Part shown: positions 45,411 through 53,852 of the stretch, piece by piece
Numbering within the stretch: position 1 is the first letter of the stretch
Layout of the letters: every line of letters begins with the position of its first letter
Made by a program: the position numbers and the translations under genes
From: Streptomyces chilikensis
GTDB lineage: Bacteria; Actinomycetota; Actinomycetes; Streptomycetales; Streptomycetaceae
Reading direction: 5' to 3'
NCBI RefSeq assembly: GCF_001642695.1
Contig: NZ_LWCC02000005.1
Coordinates: forward strand, 2,530,901 to 2,586,776
DNA: 55,876 nucleotides
The notes under the pieces: model-generated
What the model saw: the letters and a program-made list of their open reading frames with translations, nothing else
Database searches by the model: none
Told to the model about the DNA's origin: nothing

Positions 45411-45826
45411 GAGGGCAGCCTACGTTCTCGTTTGCCGGACAGAGGTAAATGCCTTGGCCTAAGCTGCTCCCGGCTGTCACGACAGCGGGTGAGCCGCAGA
45501 CCCGTATATCGGGACGCCCGGCGGCCCCGGATCGTTCCGGAACCGCGAGATCTCCTTCCCGGGGGATGCCCGAATCATCCCTCCGTGAGGCCGGAACCCC
45601 TTTCGCGGGGGACGGTCCGCCCTGATCTGCCTCGATGATCCTATTTGTCGCCAGGCCACTCCTCCGGGTGATCTGCCGCTTACCCATAGTCCGTTCGGAC
45701 CATTCAAGATTGGGCCCGACGGGGGTGTTGCACTCTGTCCACCTTCCGTAACGTCCTCAACTGGCGGCGGTGAATATGCCGCTGCCGCCGTGGGGGAGCC
45801 TCGATTCGGGAGAGGACGGCGCCGGT
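45411..45826. promoter_or_regulatory. Divergent control region of the PBP gene and wblA
   Basis: A 416-bp gene-free spacer. Small palindromes are visible: GCTGTC-AC-GACAGC (45473-45486), GTTCCGGAAC (45534-45543) and GGGAT...ATCCC near 45562-45582. TTGCAC at 45729-45734 with TAACGT at 45750-45755 is a possible wblA promoter, though the 15-bp spacing is short. wblA is known to have long, heavily regulated upstream DNA in Streptomyces. Confidence 0.5.
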
Positions 45827-46168
45827 ATGGGCTGGGTAACCGACTGGAGTGCGCAGGCGGCCTGCCGCACTACCGATCCGGATGAACTGTTCGTTCAAGG
45901 AGCAGCGCAGAACAGGGCCAAGGCGGTGTGCACCGGATGCCCGGTGCGGACGGAGTGCCTGGCCGATGCGCTCGACAACCGCGTCGAATTCGGCGTGTGG
46001 GGAGGCATGACGGAGCGGGAGCGCCGAGCGCTGCTGCGCCGCCGGCCGACCGTGACCTCTTGGCGTCGCCTGCTGGAGACGGCGCGCATGGAGTACGAGC
46101 GGGAGGCGGGAATCCTGCCGCTCGACGAGGCCGGCGAGGCGTACGAGAGCTACGCGGCGGTGGGCTGA
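45827..46168 (+). CDS. wblA: WhiB-like transcriptional regulator WblA
   Basis: A 113-residue iron-sulphur regulator that in Streptomyces promotes aerial hypha maturation and represses antibiotic production. The four cluster cysteines are Cys13, Cys35, Cys38 and Cys44; the WhiB turn GVWGG follows, then the basic DNA-binding tail ERERRALLRRRPTVTSWRR. The sequence is nearly that of known WblA throughout. ATG at 45827 is preceded by GAGAGGA; upstream in-frame ATGs would add residues absent from the family. Neighbours (PBP on one side, ArsA-like ATPases on the other) confirm the locus. Confidence 0.96.
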   Translation: MGWVTDWSAQAACRTTDPDELFVQGAAQNRAKAVCTGCPVRTECLADALDNRVEFGVWGGMTERERRALLRRRPTVTSWRRLLETARMEYEREAGILPLDEAGEAYESYAAVG

Positions 46169-46232
46169 CCGGCCGAGGTGCGGTGAGTGACCGGCCCAGG
46201 TGCGGTGAACCGACCGCGTGGGTGCGGTGAGT
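46167..46232 (+). repeat. Three 22-bp direct repeats overlapping the wblA stop
   Basis: Units at 46167-46188, 46189-46210 and 46211-46232 share the core GGTGCGGTGA and a GACCGG-like left part; the first contains the last two bases of the wblA stop. They fill most of the 100-bp spacer between wblA and the convergent ArsA-like gene. Confidence 0.85.
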
Positions 46233-46268
46233 CGCCGCCGGAGCGGCCGTGGAGGGCGGGAGCCGGGG

Positions 46269-47750
46269 TCAGGCAGTGACCCCGGGCCGCCGCTTCGCCG
46301 TTCCCGCCTGCTCGGCCGTCGCCGTCTGCTCTCCGGCGTCCGCCTGTCCGGAAGCGTCCGAGCCGTCGGACGCCGCGTGTGCGGAAGCCGCTTGCTCCGG
46401 CAGGTCGGCGGCCTGTGCGGTGACGCCGGCCGGTCCGGGGTGGTGCGCGTCGGCGGGGCGGGGAGCGGCCAGCCGCTCACCGATGTCCCGCAGTCCCGCC
46501 AGGTCGTGCACGTCACCGGCCAGTGCGGGCACCTCCGTCACCGGCACCTCCGGGTGGAGCGCCGTGAAGCGGTCCCGTGTGCGCTGCTCACGGGCTATCA
46601 GGCGCATGCGTTCGGCGTGCAGGCGCAGCAGACCGGCGGTGAGCCGGTCGATGTCCGTCGGGGTCTGCGCCGTGGGCCGGGAAGTGGCGGGGGAGCCTTG
46701 ATCCGGTTGCCCGTCCGGAGCAGAGGAAGCTGAACTGCCTTGTGTATCGGGTGAGTTACCCGCTTCTTTCCCGCTCGTGTGATCAACAATGCCGTCGGGC
46801 GGGAAATTTTCCGCCACCAGCGTTTCCGCCGCGGCGATCGCCCGTTCGGCGGACAGGCGGGCGGCGTCGCTGTCGTGGACACGGTTGAGCACCAGACCGG
46901 CCAGCGGCATCCGCTCGGCGGCCAGTCGCTCCACGAAGTACGCCGCCTCACGGAGCGCGTCCCGCTCCGGCGCGGCCACCACCAGGAAGGCCGTACCGGG
47001 CGCCTGCAGCAGCCGGTAGGTGGCCTCGGCGCGGCTGCGGAAGCCGCCCAGGGTGGTGTCCATGGCCGCCACGAACGTCTGCACGTCCTTCAGCAGCGAG
47101 CCGCCCAGCAGCTTGCCGAGGGTGCCGGTCATCACCGACATGCCGACATTCAGGAACTTCATGCCCGCCCGGCCGCCCAGCTTGGCCGGCGCGGTGAGCA
47201 GCCGGATCAGCTTTCCGTCGAGGAACGAGCCGAGCCGCTCCGGGGCGTCCAGGAAGTCCAGCGCCGAGCGGGAGGGCGGGGTGTCCACCACGATCAGATC
47301 CCACTCGTCCCGCGCCCGCAGCTGGCCCAGCTTCTCCATCGCCATGTACTCCTGCGTGCCGGCGAAGCCCGCGGAGAGCGACTGGTAGAAGGGGTTGGCC
47401 AGGATGGCCGCGGCCCGCTCCGGGTCGGCGTGCGCCTCGACGATCTCGTCGAAGGTGCGCTTCATGTCGAGCATCATGGCGTGCAGCTCGCCGCCCGCGG
47501 CTCCGTCGACGCCCGGCACCCGGCGCGGTGTGTTGTCCAGTTGGCCGATGCCCATCGACTGGGCGAGCCGGCGGGCCGGGTCGATGGTCAGGACGACCAC
47601 CTTGCGGCCCCGCTCCGCGGCCCGCAGCCCCAGGGCCGCGGCGGTCGTCGTCTTGCCGACGCCTCCGGACCCGCAGCAGACCACGATGCGGGTGTCCGGG
47701 TCGTCCAGCAGCGGGTCCAGGTCGAGTTCGCGCTCGGGGTCCAGGCTCAT
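46269..47750 (-). CDS. ArsA-like ATPase (second of pair)
   Basis: A 493-residue P-loop ATPase related to ArsA/Get3 and MinD. Deviant Walker A GSGGVGKTTT (27-36), switch VLTIDPARRLAQSMG, and VVDTPPSRSALDFLDAP are ArsA-type; there is no arsenite cysteine cluster and no arsB nearby, so arsenic resistance is unlikely. The C-terminal 160 residues are Ala/Asp/Gln-rich and probably disordered. ATG overlaps the upstream paralogue's stop (ATGA), suggesting a heterodimer. This pair next to wblA is conserved in streptomycetes; its function is not established to my knowledge. Confidence 0.9.
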   Translation of the reverse strand: MSLDPERELDLDPLLDDPDTRIVVCCGSGGVGKTTTAAALGLRAAERGRKVVVLTIDPARRLAQSMGIGQLDNTPRRVPGVDGAAGGELHAMMLDMKRTFDEIVEAHADPERAAAILANPFYQSLSAGFAGTQEYMAMEKLGQLRARDEWDLIVVDTPPSRSALDFLDAPERLGSFLDGKLIRLLTAPAKLGGRAGMKFLNVGMSVMTGTLGKLLGGSLLKDVQTFVAAMDTTLGGFRSRAEATYRLLQAPGTAFLVVAAPERDALREAAYFVERLAAERMPLAGLVLNRVHDSDAARLSAERAIAAAETLVAENFPPDGIVDHTSGKEAGNSPDTQGSSASSAPDGQPDQGSPATSRPTAQTPTDIDRLTAGLLRLHAERMRLIAREQRTRDRFTALHPEVPVTEVPALAGDVHDLAGLRDIGERLAAPRPADAHHPGPAGVTAQAADLPEQAASAHAASDGSDASGQADAGEQTATAEQAGTAKRRPGVTA

Positions 47751-48742
47751 GACATCCCTTGGGTCCGCAGCAGTGCGGCCAGCCCGTAGAGGCCGGCCAG
47801 GTCGACACCGTCGGTCAGCAGGGGCAGTTCGGCGAGCGGCTGCCCGACGCGGTCCAGCGCCTCGCGCTGGCGCCGCTCCAGGCCGTACCGCTCCGCGTAC
47901 TCCTCGGCCTGCCGCAGCAGGGGCTCCGCCAGGCGCTCCGCCGCTCCGCCCCGCCGGGCGCCGCCCAGGCCCGCCGCGGCCAGCGAGCGCGCCACCGACT
48001 CGCGCGGCACCGAACCGGCCAGCTCCAGCGCGTCGCCGTCGAGGAGGGCCGGACGGACCATGTTGACGACGACCCGGCCGGTCGGCAGGCCCGCCGCGCG
48101 GAGCTCGGCGATGCCGTCCGCCGTCTCCTGGACCGGCATCTCCTCCAGCAGCGTCACCAGGTGCACCTGTGTCTGCGGCGACTTGAGCACGCCCATGACC
48201 GCCTGCGCCTGATGGTGTATCGGACCGATCCTGGCGAGCCCGGCCACCTCGTCGTTCACATTGAGGAAGCGGGTCACCCGGCCGGTCGGCGGGGCGTCCA
48301 TCACCACGTGGTCGTAGACGAAACGACCCGCCTTGTCCTTGCGGCGCACGGCCTCGCACGCCTTGCCGGTCAGCAGGACGTCCCGCAGGCCGGGGGCGAT
48401 GGTGGTGGCGAAGTCGATGGCGCCGAGCTTCTTCAGCGCCCGGCCGGCGCCGCCCAGCTTGTAGAACATCTGGAGGTAGTCCAGCAGGGCGAGTTCGGGG
48501 TCGATGGCGAGTGCGTGCACCTCCCCGCCGTCGGGAGCCACCGCGATCTTCCGCTCCTCGTAGGGCAGCGCCTCCGTCTCGAAGAGCTGGGCTATGCCCT
48601 GACGGCCCTCCACCTCCACCAGTAGGGTGCGCTTCCCCCCGGTCGCGAGGGCGAGCGCGAGAGCGGCGGCGACCGTGGTCTTCCCGGTCCCGCCCTTGCC
48701 GCTGACTACCTGGAGCCTGCTCACGTCGTCGAGCCTAACCAT
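47747..48742 (-). CDS. ArsA-like ATPase (first of pair)
   Basis: A 331-residue P-loop ATPase of the ArsA/Get3 class: LQVVSGKGGTGKTTVAAALA (10-29) holds the deviant Walker A, LLVEVEGRQGIAQLF the switch 1 region and VVMDAPPTGRVTRFLNV the switch 2 region. ATG at 48742 has GAAGGAA 8 bases before. First gene of a two-gene operon, overlapping its paralogue by 4 bases. Divergent from the 52-residue DUF4177-like gene. It lacks membrane segments; membrane-protein targeting or septation-type roles are conceivable but not shown. Confidence 0.9.
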   Translation of the reverse strand: MVRLDDVSRLQVVSGKGGTGKTTVAAALALALATGGKRTLLVEVEGRQGIAQLFETEALPYEERKIAVAPDGGEVHALAIDPELALLDYLQMFYKLGGAGRALKKLGAIDFATTIAPGLRDVLLTGKACEAVRRKDKAGRFVYDHVVMDAPPTGRVTRFLNVNDEVAGLARIGPIHHQAQAVMGVLKSPQTQVHLVTLLEEMPVQETADGIAELRAAGLPTGRVVVNMVRPALLDGDALELAGSVPRESVARSLAAAGLGGARRGGAAERLAEPLLRQAEEYAERYGLERRQREALDRVGQPLAELPLLTDGVDLAGLYGLAALLRTQGMS

Positions 48743-48840
48743 TCGCGGTTCCTTCACGCCGGTGCCTGTGGACAACCGGACGCGCTCCGCGCCCTGTGGA
48801 CAACTCAGGAGGCGGCGGCGCCAGCGGTTAGAGTCGCCCC

Positions 48841-48999
48841 ATGAAGAAGTGGGAATACGCGACCGTGCCGCTCCTCGTGCACGCGACGAAGCAGATCCTC
48901 GACACCTGGGGCGAAGACGGCTGGGAGCTCGTCCAGGTGGTGCCCGGGCCCAACCCGGAGCAGCTGGTGGCCTACCTGAAGCGGGAGAAGCAGGCGTGA
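48841..48999 (+). CDS. DUF4177-like small protein
   Basis: A 52-residue protein, MKKWEYATVPLLVHATKQIL then DTWGEDGWELVQVVPGPNPE, matching the small DUF4177 fold (KKWEY...GWELVQV). It is real rather than fortuitous: ATG start directly at 48841, strong codon bias, and its stop overlaps the GTG of the RidA gene (GTGA), so they are coupled. Role unknown. Too short for most gene finders. Confidence 0.88.
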   Translation: MKKWEYATVPLLVHATKQILDTWGEDGWELVQVVPGPNPEQLVAYLKREKQA

Positions 49000-49460
49000 G
49001 CAGCGTCGAGGCCCGTCTCGCCGAGCTGGGCGTGACGCTGCCCGAGGTGGCCGCGCCGCTCGCCTCCTACCAGCCGGCGGTCCGCTCGGGTGCGTACGTG
49101 TACACCAGCGGCCAGCTCCCGATGGTCGAGGGCAAGCTGCGGGTCACCGGCAAGGTCGGCGCCGAGGTCACGCCGGAGGAGGCCAAGGAACTGGCCCGCC
49201 TCTGCGCGCTGAACGCGCTGGCCGCGGTGAAGTCCGTGGCCGGCGACCTCGATCGCGTCGCCCGGGTGGTGAAGGTCGTCGGCTTCGTGGCCTCCGCCCC
49301 CGACTTCACGGGCCAGCCCGCCGTCGTCAACGGCGCCAGCGAGCTGCTCGGCGAGGTCTTCGGCGACAAGGGCGTCCACGCCCGCAGCGCGGTCGGCGTG
49401 GCCGTCCTGCCCCTCGACGCCCCGGTCGAGGTCGAGATCCAGGCGGAACTCACCGACTGA
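48996..49460 (+). CDS. RidA-family protein (YjgF/Rid)
   Basis: A 154-residue member of the YjgF/YER057c/UK114 family, which hydrolyse reactive enamine/imine intermediates or are non-catalytic relatives. GTG at 48996 overlaps the preceding stop. Visible are YQPAVRSGAYVYTSGQLPMV, a Rid-type core VKVVGFVASAPDFTGQPAVV and AVGVAVLPLDAPVEVEIQAE at the C-terminus. The catalytic Arg of true RidA (near the C-terminal R-x-x-V) appears as HARSAVGV, so activity is plausible. Distance from amino-acid genes leaves its substrate open. Confidence 0.9.
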   Translation: MSSVEARLAELGVTLPEVAAPLASYQPAVRSGAYVYTSGQLPMVEGKLRVTGKVGAEVTPEEAKELARLCALNALAAVKSVAGDLDRVARVVKVVGFVASAPDFTGQPAVVNGASELLGEVFGDKGVHARSAVGVAVLPLDAPVEVEIQAELTD

Positions 49461-49893
49461 TCCCCTCCTGACCGTCCCGCCCCGCCCTGCTCCCGGCGCG
49501 TTGTGCCGCACCCGGCAGGGCGAGCGGATCCGTCGGTCCGTCCGTGGGCGATGCGCCCCGCGGGTCGCGGGTGACGGGGTGTCCCGGATGCGCTGGGCAC
49601 CCCCGTCACCCCCTGGGCGGTCCAGCCGCCCGCAGGAGAACGAACAGGCGTCGCGCCGCCCCGGGACGGCTGGCCACGCGCCGCTCCGGGAAGGTGGGGC
49701 GGCGCGGCCGCAGGGCGCGGGCCCGGTGACCGCCGGGTCGCCGGACCGTCCGTCCCCGGCACGGGGAGCGAAGCACAGGGAGCGAAGCACGGGGAGAACC
49801 GCGGGCCCGGACGGACCGCGGGTCCGCCGACCGGGCGCCGGCGCGGGGAGGCCAGCCCTCGAAGATTCGTTCCGCTCCGGATAGCCTCCCCGC
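49461..49893. other. Gene-free spacer with short repeats
   Basis: 433 bases without a supportable gene. Frames through it lack ribosome-binding sites and family resemblance. GGGAGCGAAGCAC-type 13-bp repeats occur about three times at 49759-49797. The promoter of the NUDIX operon should lie at its right end, where GGATAGCCT (49879-49887) is the least GC-rich part. Confidence 0.6.
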
Positions 49894-50772
49894 ATGGCGA
49901 ATGGTCAGTGGTATCCCCCGGAGTGGCCCGAACGCATACGCGCCCTCGCGGCCGGCACCCTCACACCGGTGACCCCCCGCCGCGCGGCCACCGTGATGCT
50001 TCTGCGCGACACCGGACAGGGCCCCGTGGTGCACATGCTCCGCCGCCGCGCCTCCATGGCCTTCGCGGGCGGTGCGTACGCCTACCCCGGCGGCGGCGTC
50101 GACCCGCGCGACGACGACCTCCTGGTCCGCTGGGCCGGCCCCTCCCTCGCCGACTGGGCCGCCCGCCTCGGCGTCGACGAGCCGGCCGCCCAGGCCGTCG
50201 TCTGCGCCGCCGTGCGGGAGACCTTCGAGGAGGCCGGGGTCCTGCTGGCCGGTCCGACCGCGGACACCGTGGTCGGTGACACCACCGGCGAGGAGTGGGA
50301 GAAGGACCGGGCCGCCCTCGCCGCCCACGAGTTCTCCTTCGCCGAGTTCCTCGACCGCCGCGGCCTCGTCCTCCGCTCCGACCTGCTCGGCGCCTGGGCC
50401 CGCTGGATCACCCCGGAGTTCGAGACCAGGCGCTACGACACCTTCTTCTTCGTCGCCGTGCTCCCCGAGCGCCAGCGCGCCCGCGACGTCTCCACCGAGG
50501 CCGACCGCACCGTCTGGACGCGTCCCGCGGACGCCGCGGCCGGGTACGACCGGGGCGAGCTGCTGATGATGCCGCCCACCATCTCCACGCTCCGCACCCT
50601 GGAGCCGTACACGACCGCCGCCGAGGCGCTGGCCGCCGCGCCGGAACGGGACATGGCACCGGTGCTGGCCCGGGCACGGCTGGTGGGCGGCGAGGTGGAA
50701 CTGGCCTGGCCGGGACACGACGAGTTCACCAAGCGGGTGACCGCCGACGCGACGGAGGGGCCGACCGCATGA
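49894..50772 (+). CDS. NUDIX hydrolase (NUDT19-like, with insertion)
   Basis: A 292-residue protein with an unusual NUDIX box: PGGGVDPRDDD is separated from AVRETFEEAGVLL by about 45 residues rather than the canonical spacing. This insertion is typical of the NUDT19/RP2 group, which includes CoA diphosphatases. The helix REtfEEAG retains metal-binding glutamates. The N-terminus ATVMLLRDTGQGPVVHMLRR is the expected first strand. Its stop overlaps the MBL-fold gene start (ATGA), so the two hydrolases form an operon. Confidence 0.9.
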   Translation: MANGQWYPPEWPERIRALAAGTLTPVTPRRAATVMLLRDTGQGPVVHMLRRRASMAFAGGAYAYPGGGVDPRDDDLLVRWAGPSLADWAARLGVDEPAAQAVVCAAVRETFEEAGVLLAGPTADTVVGDTTGEEWEKDRAALAAHEFSFAEFLDRRGLVLRSDLLGAWARWITPEFETRRYDTFFFVAVLPERQRARDVSTEADRTVWTRPADAAAGYDRGELLMMPPTISTLRTLEPYTTAAEALAAAPERDMAPVLARARLVGGEVELAWPGHDEFTKRVTADATEGPTA

Positions 50773-51599
50773 CGAACGCAGCAGCCCTGCCGGGCCGGCC
50801 CCGCGGCGGCGTCCGCTCGGGACCCGCCACCGCCCGCGCCGTCAACGTGCTGGCGCCCAACCCGTCCCCGATGACCCTGGACGGCACCAACACCTGGATC
50901 GTCGCCGAGCCGGACTCCCGCCTGGCGGTCGTGGTCGACCCCGGGCCGCTGGACGAGGACCACCTGGCGAACGTGATCGCCACCGTGGAGCGCTCCGGCC
51001 GCCGCGTCGGGCTGACCCTGCTCACGCACGGCCACGCCGACCACGCCGAGGGGGCGAAACGTTTCTCCGAACTGACCGGAACCAAGGTCCGCGCCCTCGA
51101 CCCCTCGCTGCGCCTCGGCGACGAGGGCCTGGCCGGGGGCGACGTGGTGGAACTGGAAGGGCTGGAGATGCGGGTGGTGCCCACCCCGGGCCACACCTCG
51201 GACTCGCTCTCGTTCCACCTGCCGGCCGACCGCGCGGTGCTCACCGGCGACACCGTCCTGGGCCGCGGCACCACGATGGTCGCCCATCCGGACGGGCGGC
51301 TCGGCGACTACCTGGACTCGCTGCGGCGCCTGCGGTCCCTGACGGTTGACGACGGCGTGCACACCGTGCTTCCCGGACACGGGCCGGTCCTCGACGACGC
51401 GCAGGGGGCGGTCGAGTACTACCTGGCGCACCGGGCCAGCCGGCTGGCGCAGGTGGAGACCGCCGTGGAGAGCGGCTGCCGGACCTCCGGGGAGGTCGTG
51501 GCGCACGTGTACGCGGACGTGGACCGCAGCCTGTGGCCGGCGGCCGAGCTGTCGGTGCGCGCCCAGCTGGAGTACCTGCGGGAGCACGGGCTGGTCTGA
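50769..51599 (+). CDS. MBL-fold metallo-hydrolase (LACTB2-like)
   Basis: A 276-residue metallo-beta-lactamase-fold enzyme with HGHADH (His87, His89, Asp91, His92), PGHTSDSLSF, TGDTVLG and LPGHGP, a full dinuclear zinc set. The C-terminal helical part (AVEYYLAHRASRLAQVETAV, SVRAQLEYLREHGLV) is the winged-helix-like module of LACTB2-type enzymes; relatives are endoribonucleases or hydroxyacyl-thioesterase-like. ATG overlaps the preceding stop. Convergent with crp. Confidence 0.93.
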   Translation: MTNAAALPGRPRGGVRSGPATARAVNVLAPNPSPMTLDGTNTWIVAEPDSRLAVVVDPGPLDEDHLANVIATVERSGRRVGLTLLTHGHADHAEGAKRFSELTGTKVRALDPSLRLGDEGLAGGDVVELEGLEMRVVPTPGHTSDSLSFHLPADRAVLTGDTVLGRGTTMVAHPDGRLGDYLDSLRRLRSLTVDDGVHTVLPGHGPVLDDAQGAVEYYLAHRASRLAQVETAVESGCRTSGEVVAHVYADVDRSLWPAAELSVRAQLEYLREHGLV

Positions 51600-51632
51600 C
51601 CGACCGGCCCGCGCTCCCGTCCGGCTGACGGG

Positions 51633-52307
51633 TCAGCGGCTCCGCTTCGCCAGGCGCTCGACGTCCAGCAGGATCACCGCACGCGCCTCCAGGCGCAGCC
51701 AGCCGCGGCCGGCGAAGTCGGCCAGCGCCTTGTTGACCGTCTCGCGGGAGGCGCCCACCAGCTGGGCCAGCTCCTCCTGCGTCAGGTCGTGGACGACGTG
51801 GATGCCTTCCTCGGACTGCACGCCGAAACGACGCGACAGGTCCAGCAGCGCCCGGGCGACGCGGCCCGGAACGTCGGAGAAGACCAGGTCGGACATCTGG
51901 TCGTTGGTCTTGCGCAGACGCCGGGCGACGGCGCGCAGCAGCGCGGCGGCCACCTCGGGGCGGGCGTTCAGCCAGGGCTGGAGGTCGCTGTGACCGAGGC
52001 CCAGCAGCTTCACCTCGGTCAGCGCGGTGGCGGTCGCCGTGCGCGGGCCCGGGTCGAAGAGCGACAGTTCACCGATCAGCTCACCGGGGCCGAGGACCGC
52101 CAGCATGTTCTCGCGGCCGTCCGGGGACGTCCGGTGGAGCTTCACCTTGCCCTCGGTGACCACGTAGAGGCGGTCGCCGGGGTCGCCCTCGTGGAACAGC
52201 GCGTCGCCGCGTGCGAGGGTCACCTCACTCATCGAAGCGCGGAGCTCCGCGGCCTGCTCGTCATCGAGCGCCGCGAAGAGCGGGGCGCGCCGCAGAACGT
52301 CGTCCAC
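51633..52307 (-). CDS. crp: Crp/Fnr-family regulator Crp
   Basis: The 224-residue cAMP receptor protein, a global regulator of germination, development and antibiotic synthesis in Streptomyces. The cyclic-nucleotide domain (about 10-120) has FHEGDPGDRLYVVTEGKVKL and the phosphate-binding cassette GELIGELSLFDPGPRTATAT; the C-terminal helix-turn-helix is LTQEELAQLVGASRETVNKA. The sequence is almost identical to what I know for S. coelicolor Crp. GTG start at 52307 after AGGAGAG. A Crp-type site lies 110 bp upstream. Confidence 0.97.
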   Translation of the reverse strand: MDDVLRRAPLFAALDDEQAAELRASMSEVTLARGDALFHEGDPGDRLYVVTEGKVKLHRTSPDGRENMLAVLGPGELIGELSLFDPGPRTATATALTEVKLLGLGHSDLQPWLNARPEVAAALLRAVARRLRKTNDQMSDLVFSDVPGRVARALLDLSRRFGVQSEEGIHVVHDLTQEELAQLVGASRETVNKALADFAGRGWLRLEARAVILLDVERLAKRSR

Positions 52308-52417
52308 GAGATCTCTCCTATTCGACCTGCTCAGGGAATCCGGTCCCCCCGGGTTACCGTCCGCACCACCGGTAGTCCAGGGGTCCCAGTTCCCCAGTTT
52401 GCCGGACGGTCCAAACA

Positions 52418-52431
52418 GTGTGATCTGTCAC
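52418..52431. promoter_or_regulatory. Putative Crp-binding site between crp and nth
   Basis: GTGTGATCTGTCAC (52418-52431) fits the Streptomyces Crp motif GTG-N6-GNCAC that I recall from genome-wide binding work. It lies in the 329-bp divergent spacer between crp and nth, 110 bp before the crp start, suggesting autoregulation and possibly control of nth. The remaining spacer has no other clear element. Confidence 0.65.
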
Positions 52432-52636
52432 AAGGATGCCGCACAGGTGTGCCAGACATCGCGCCAGGGGCCCAATTGGGCCGCGATCCCCTGGGTACGA
52501 GGCGGATGTCGGTGCGGGGCCTTAGGCTGGCCGGGTGTCCGAAACGCCGACGACTACACGGGCCGCGGGGGCCGACCGGGTGATCGGGCAGGGTGATTCC
52601 GCCGTCGGCGAACAGAGCACGAATGGAGCGACGAAC

Positions 52637-53521
52637 GTGGCGGACGACGAGGCTCGCCGGCCGGACCGGGCCGCACCGGAGGCGCCGCGCAGGCGGACGA
52701 GCGCCCCCGCCGGGAAGGGCGCCGCCGCGCATCTTGCCGCGGGGAAACCGGAGTCCCGGGTGGCGCTGGTGAGGCGGGCCCGGAAGATGTACCGGGAGCT
52801 CGCCGAGGTGTACCCCTACGCGCATCCGGAGCTGGACTTCGAGAACCCGTTCCAGCTGCTGGTCGCAACCGTGCTCTCCGCCCAGACGACCGACCTGAGG
52901 GTCAACCAGACCACCCCCGCCCTCTTCGCCAAGTACCCCACCCCGGAGGACCTGGCGGCGGCCGACCCGGAGGCGGTCGAGGAGATCCTCCGTCCCACCG
53001 GATTCTTCCGCGCCAAGACCCGCTCGGTGATGGGCCTGTCCAAGGCATTGGTGGAGGAGTTCGGCGGCGAGGTCCCCGGTCGGCTCGAGGACCTGGTGAA
53101 ACTGCCCGGTGTGGGCCGCAAGACCGCCTTCGTCGTGCTCGGGAACGCGTTCGGCCGTCCCGGCATCACCGCGGACACGCACTTCATGCGCCTGGTGAGG
53201 CGCTGGAAGTGGACCGGGGCCACCGAGCCGGAGAAGATCGAGGCCGAGATCAGCACGCTCTTCCCGAAGCGCGACTGGACCATGCTGTCCCACTATGTGA
53301 TCTTCCACGGCCGCCGGATCTGCCACGCCCGCAAGCCCGCCTGCGGCGCCTGCCCGGTCGCCGAGCTCTGTCCCGCCTACGGGGAGGGCGAGACGGACCC
53401 GGAGAAGGCGAAGAAGCTCCTCAAGTACGAGAAGGGCGGCTTCCCGGGCCAGCGCCTCAAGCCTCCGCAGTCCTATCTCGACCACGGGGGCATCCCCGCC
53501 CCGCCCCTGGGCAAGGAATGA
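52637..53521 (+). CDS. nth: Endonuclease III (DNA glycosylase/AP lyase)
   Basis: Repairs oxidised pyrimidines. The core has helix-hairpin-helix [17 protein letters not shown] with the catalytic lysine (GVGRKTA), catalytic Asp in ITADTHF, and a 4Fe-4S loop C-x6-C-x2-C-x5-C ([17 protein letters not shown]). GTG 52637 gives 294 residues; it follows GGAG at 8 bases. A longer start at GTG 52535 would add 34 residues, but those codons have clearly weaker G+C at third positions and a poor ribosome-binding site. First gene of a run toward the NUDIX and MarP genes. Confidence 0.93.
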   Translation: MADDEARRPDRAAPEAPRRRTSAPAGKGAAAHLAAGKPESRVALVRRARKMYRELAEVYPYAHPELDFENPFQLLVATVLSAQTTDLRVNQTTPALFAKYPTPEDLAAADPEAVEEILRPTGFFRAKTRSVMGLSKALVEEFGGEVPGRLEDLVKLPGVGRKTAFVVLGNAFGRPGITADTHFMRLVRRWKWTGATEPEKIEAEISTLFPKRDWTMLSHYVIFHGRRICHARKPACGACPVAELCPAYGEGETDPEKAKKLLKYEKGGFPGQRLKPPQSYLDHGGIPAPPLGKE

Positions 53522-53852
53522 GGGAACCGGCCGGCGCGGTCCGGCGTGGAGAACCATGGGCCGGATGCGGGACGCCTCACCGCGGGACACCGCACCGCCC
53601 GGCGTCGGATCAGGCGGCGGCGAACCGTGCGGTGCCGAACCATGTGGCGGCGAGACACACGGAGTCGCTCCCCACGGCGTCGTGCCGTACGACGGTGTCC
53701 CAGGTGACGGCGTCCCGCGTGACGGGGCACCACATGAAGGGGCGCCACATGGTGGTGCACCGCGCCGCGTCGGCCCACGGGGCGTCGATCCACGGGGCGT
53801 CGACCGGGCCGGCGTCGACCGGAGGGGTGTCGACCGGGGAAGGAGGGCGGCG
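53522..53852. repeat. Degenerate GTC/GAC-rich repeat spacer, with five 15-bp units
   Basis: 331 bases between nth and the NUDIX gene. Five 15-bp units beginning GCGTCGA or similar run from 53767 to 53841; looser repeats of the type GACGGNGT continue to the left. All three plus-strand frames are open for much of it and give repetitive peptides (RGVDPRGVDRAGVDRRGVDR), which I take as fortuitous. No gene supported. Confidence 0.75.

Noticed and set aside
43104-45638. 844-codon plus-strand frame
   Set aside because: Antisense to the penicillin-binding protein gene, whose motifs are all present on the minus strand.
46269-48742. Arsenic-resistance operon
   Set aside because: ArsA-like ATPases lack arsenite-binding cysteines and no arsB, arsC or arsR is nearby.
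53556-53852. N-terminal extension of the CoA-type NUDIX protein
   Set aside because: Encoded by degenerate 15-bp repeats, while a strong ribosome-binding site and family start are at 53853.
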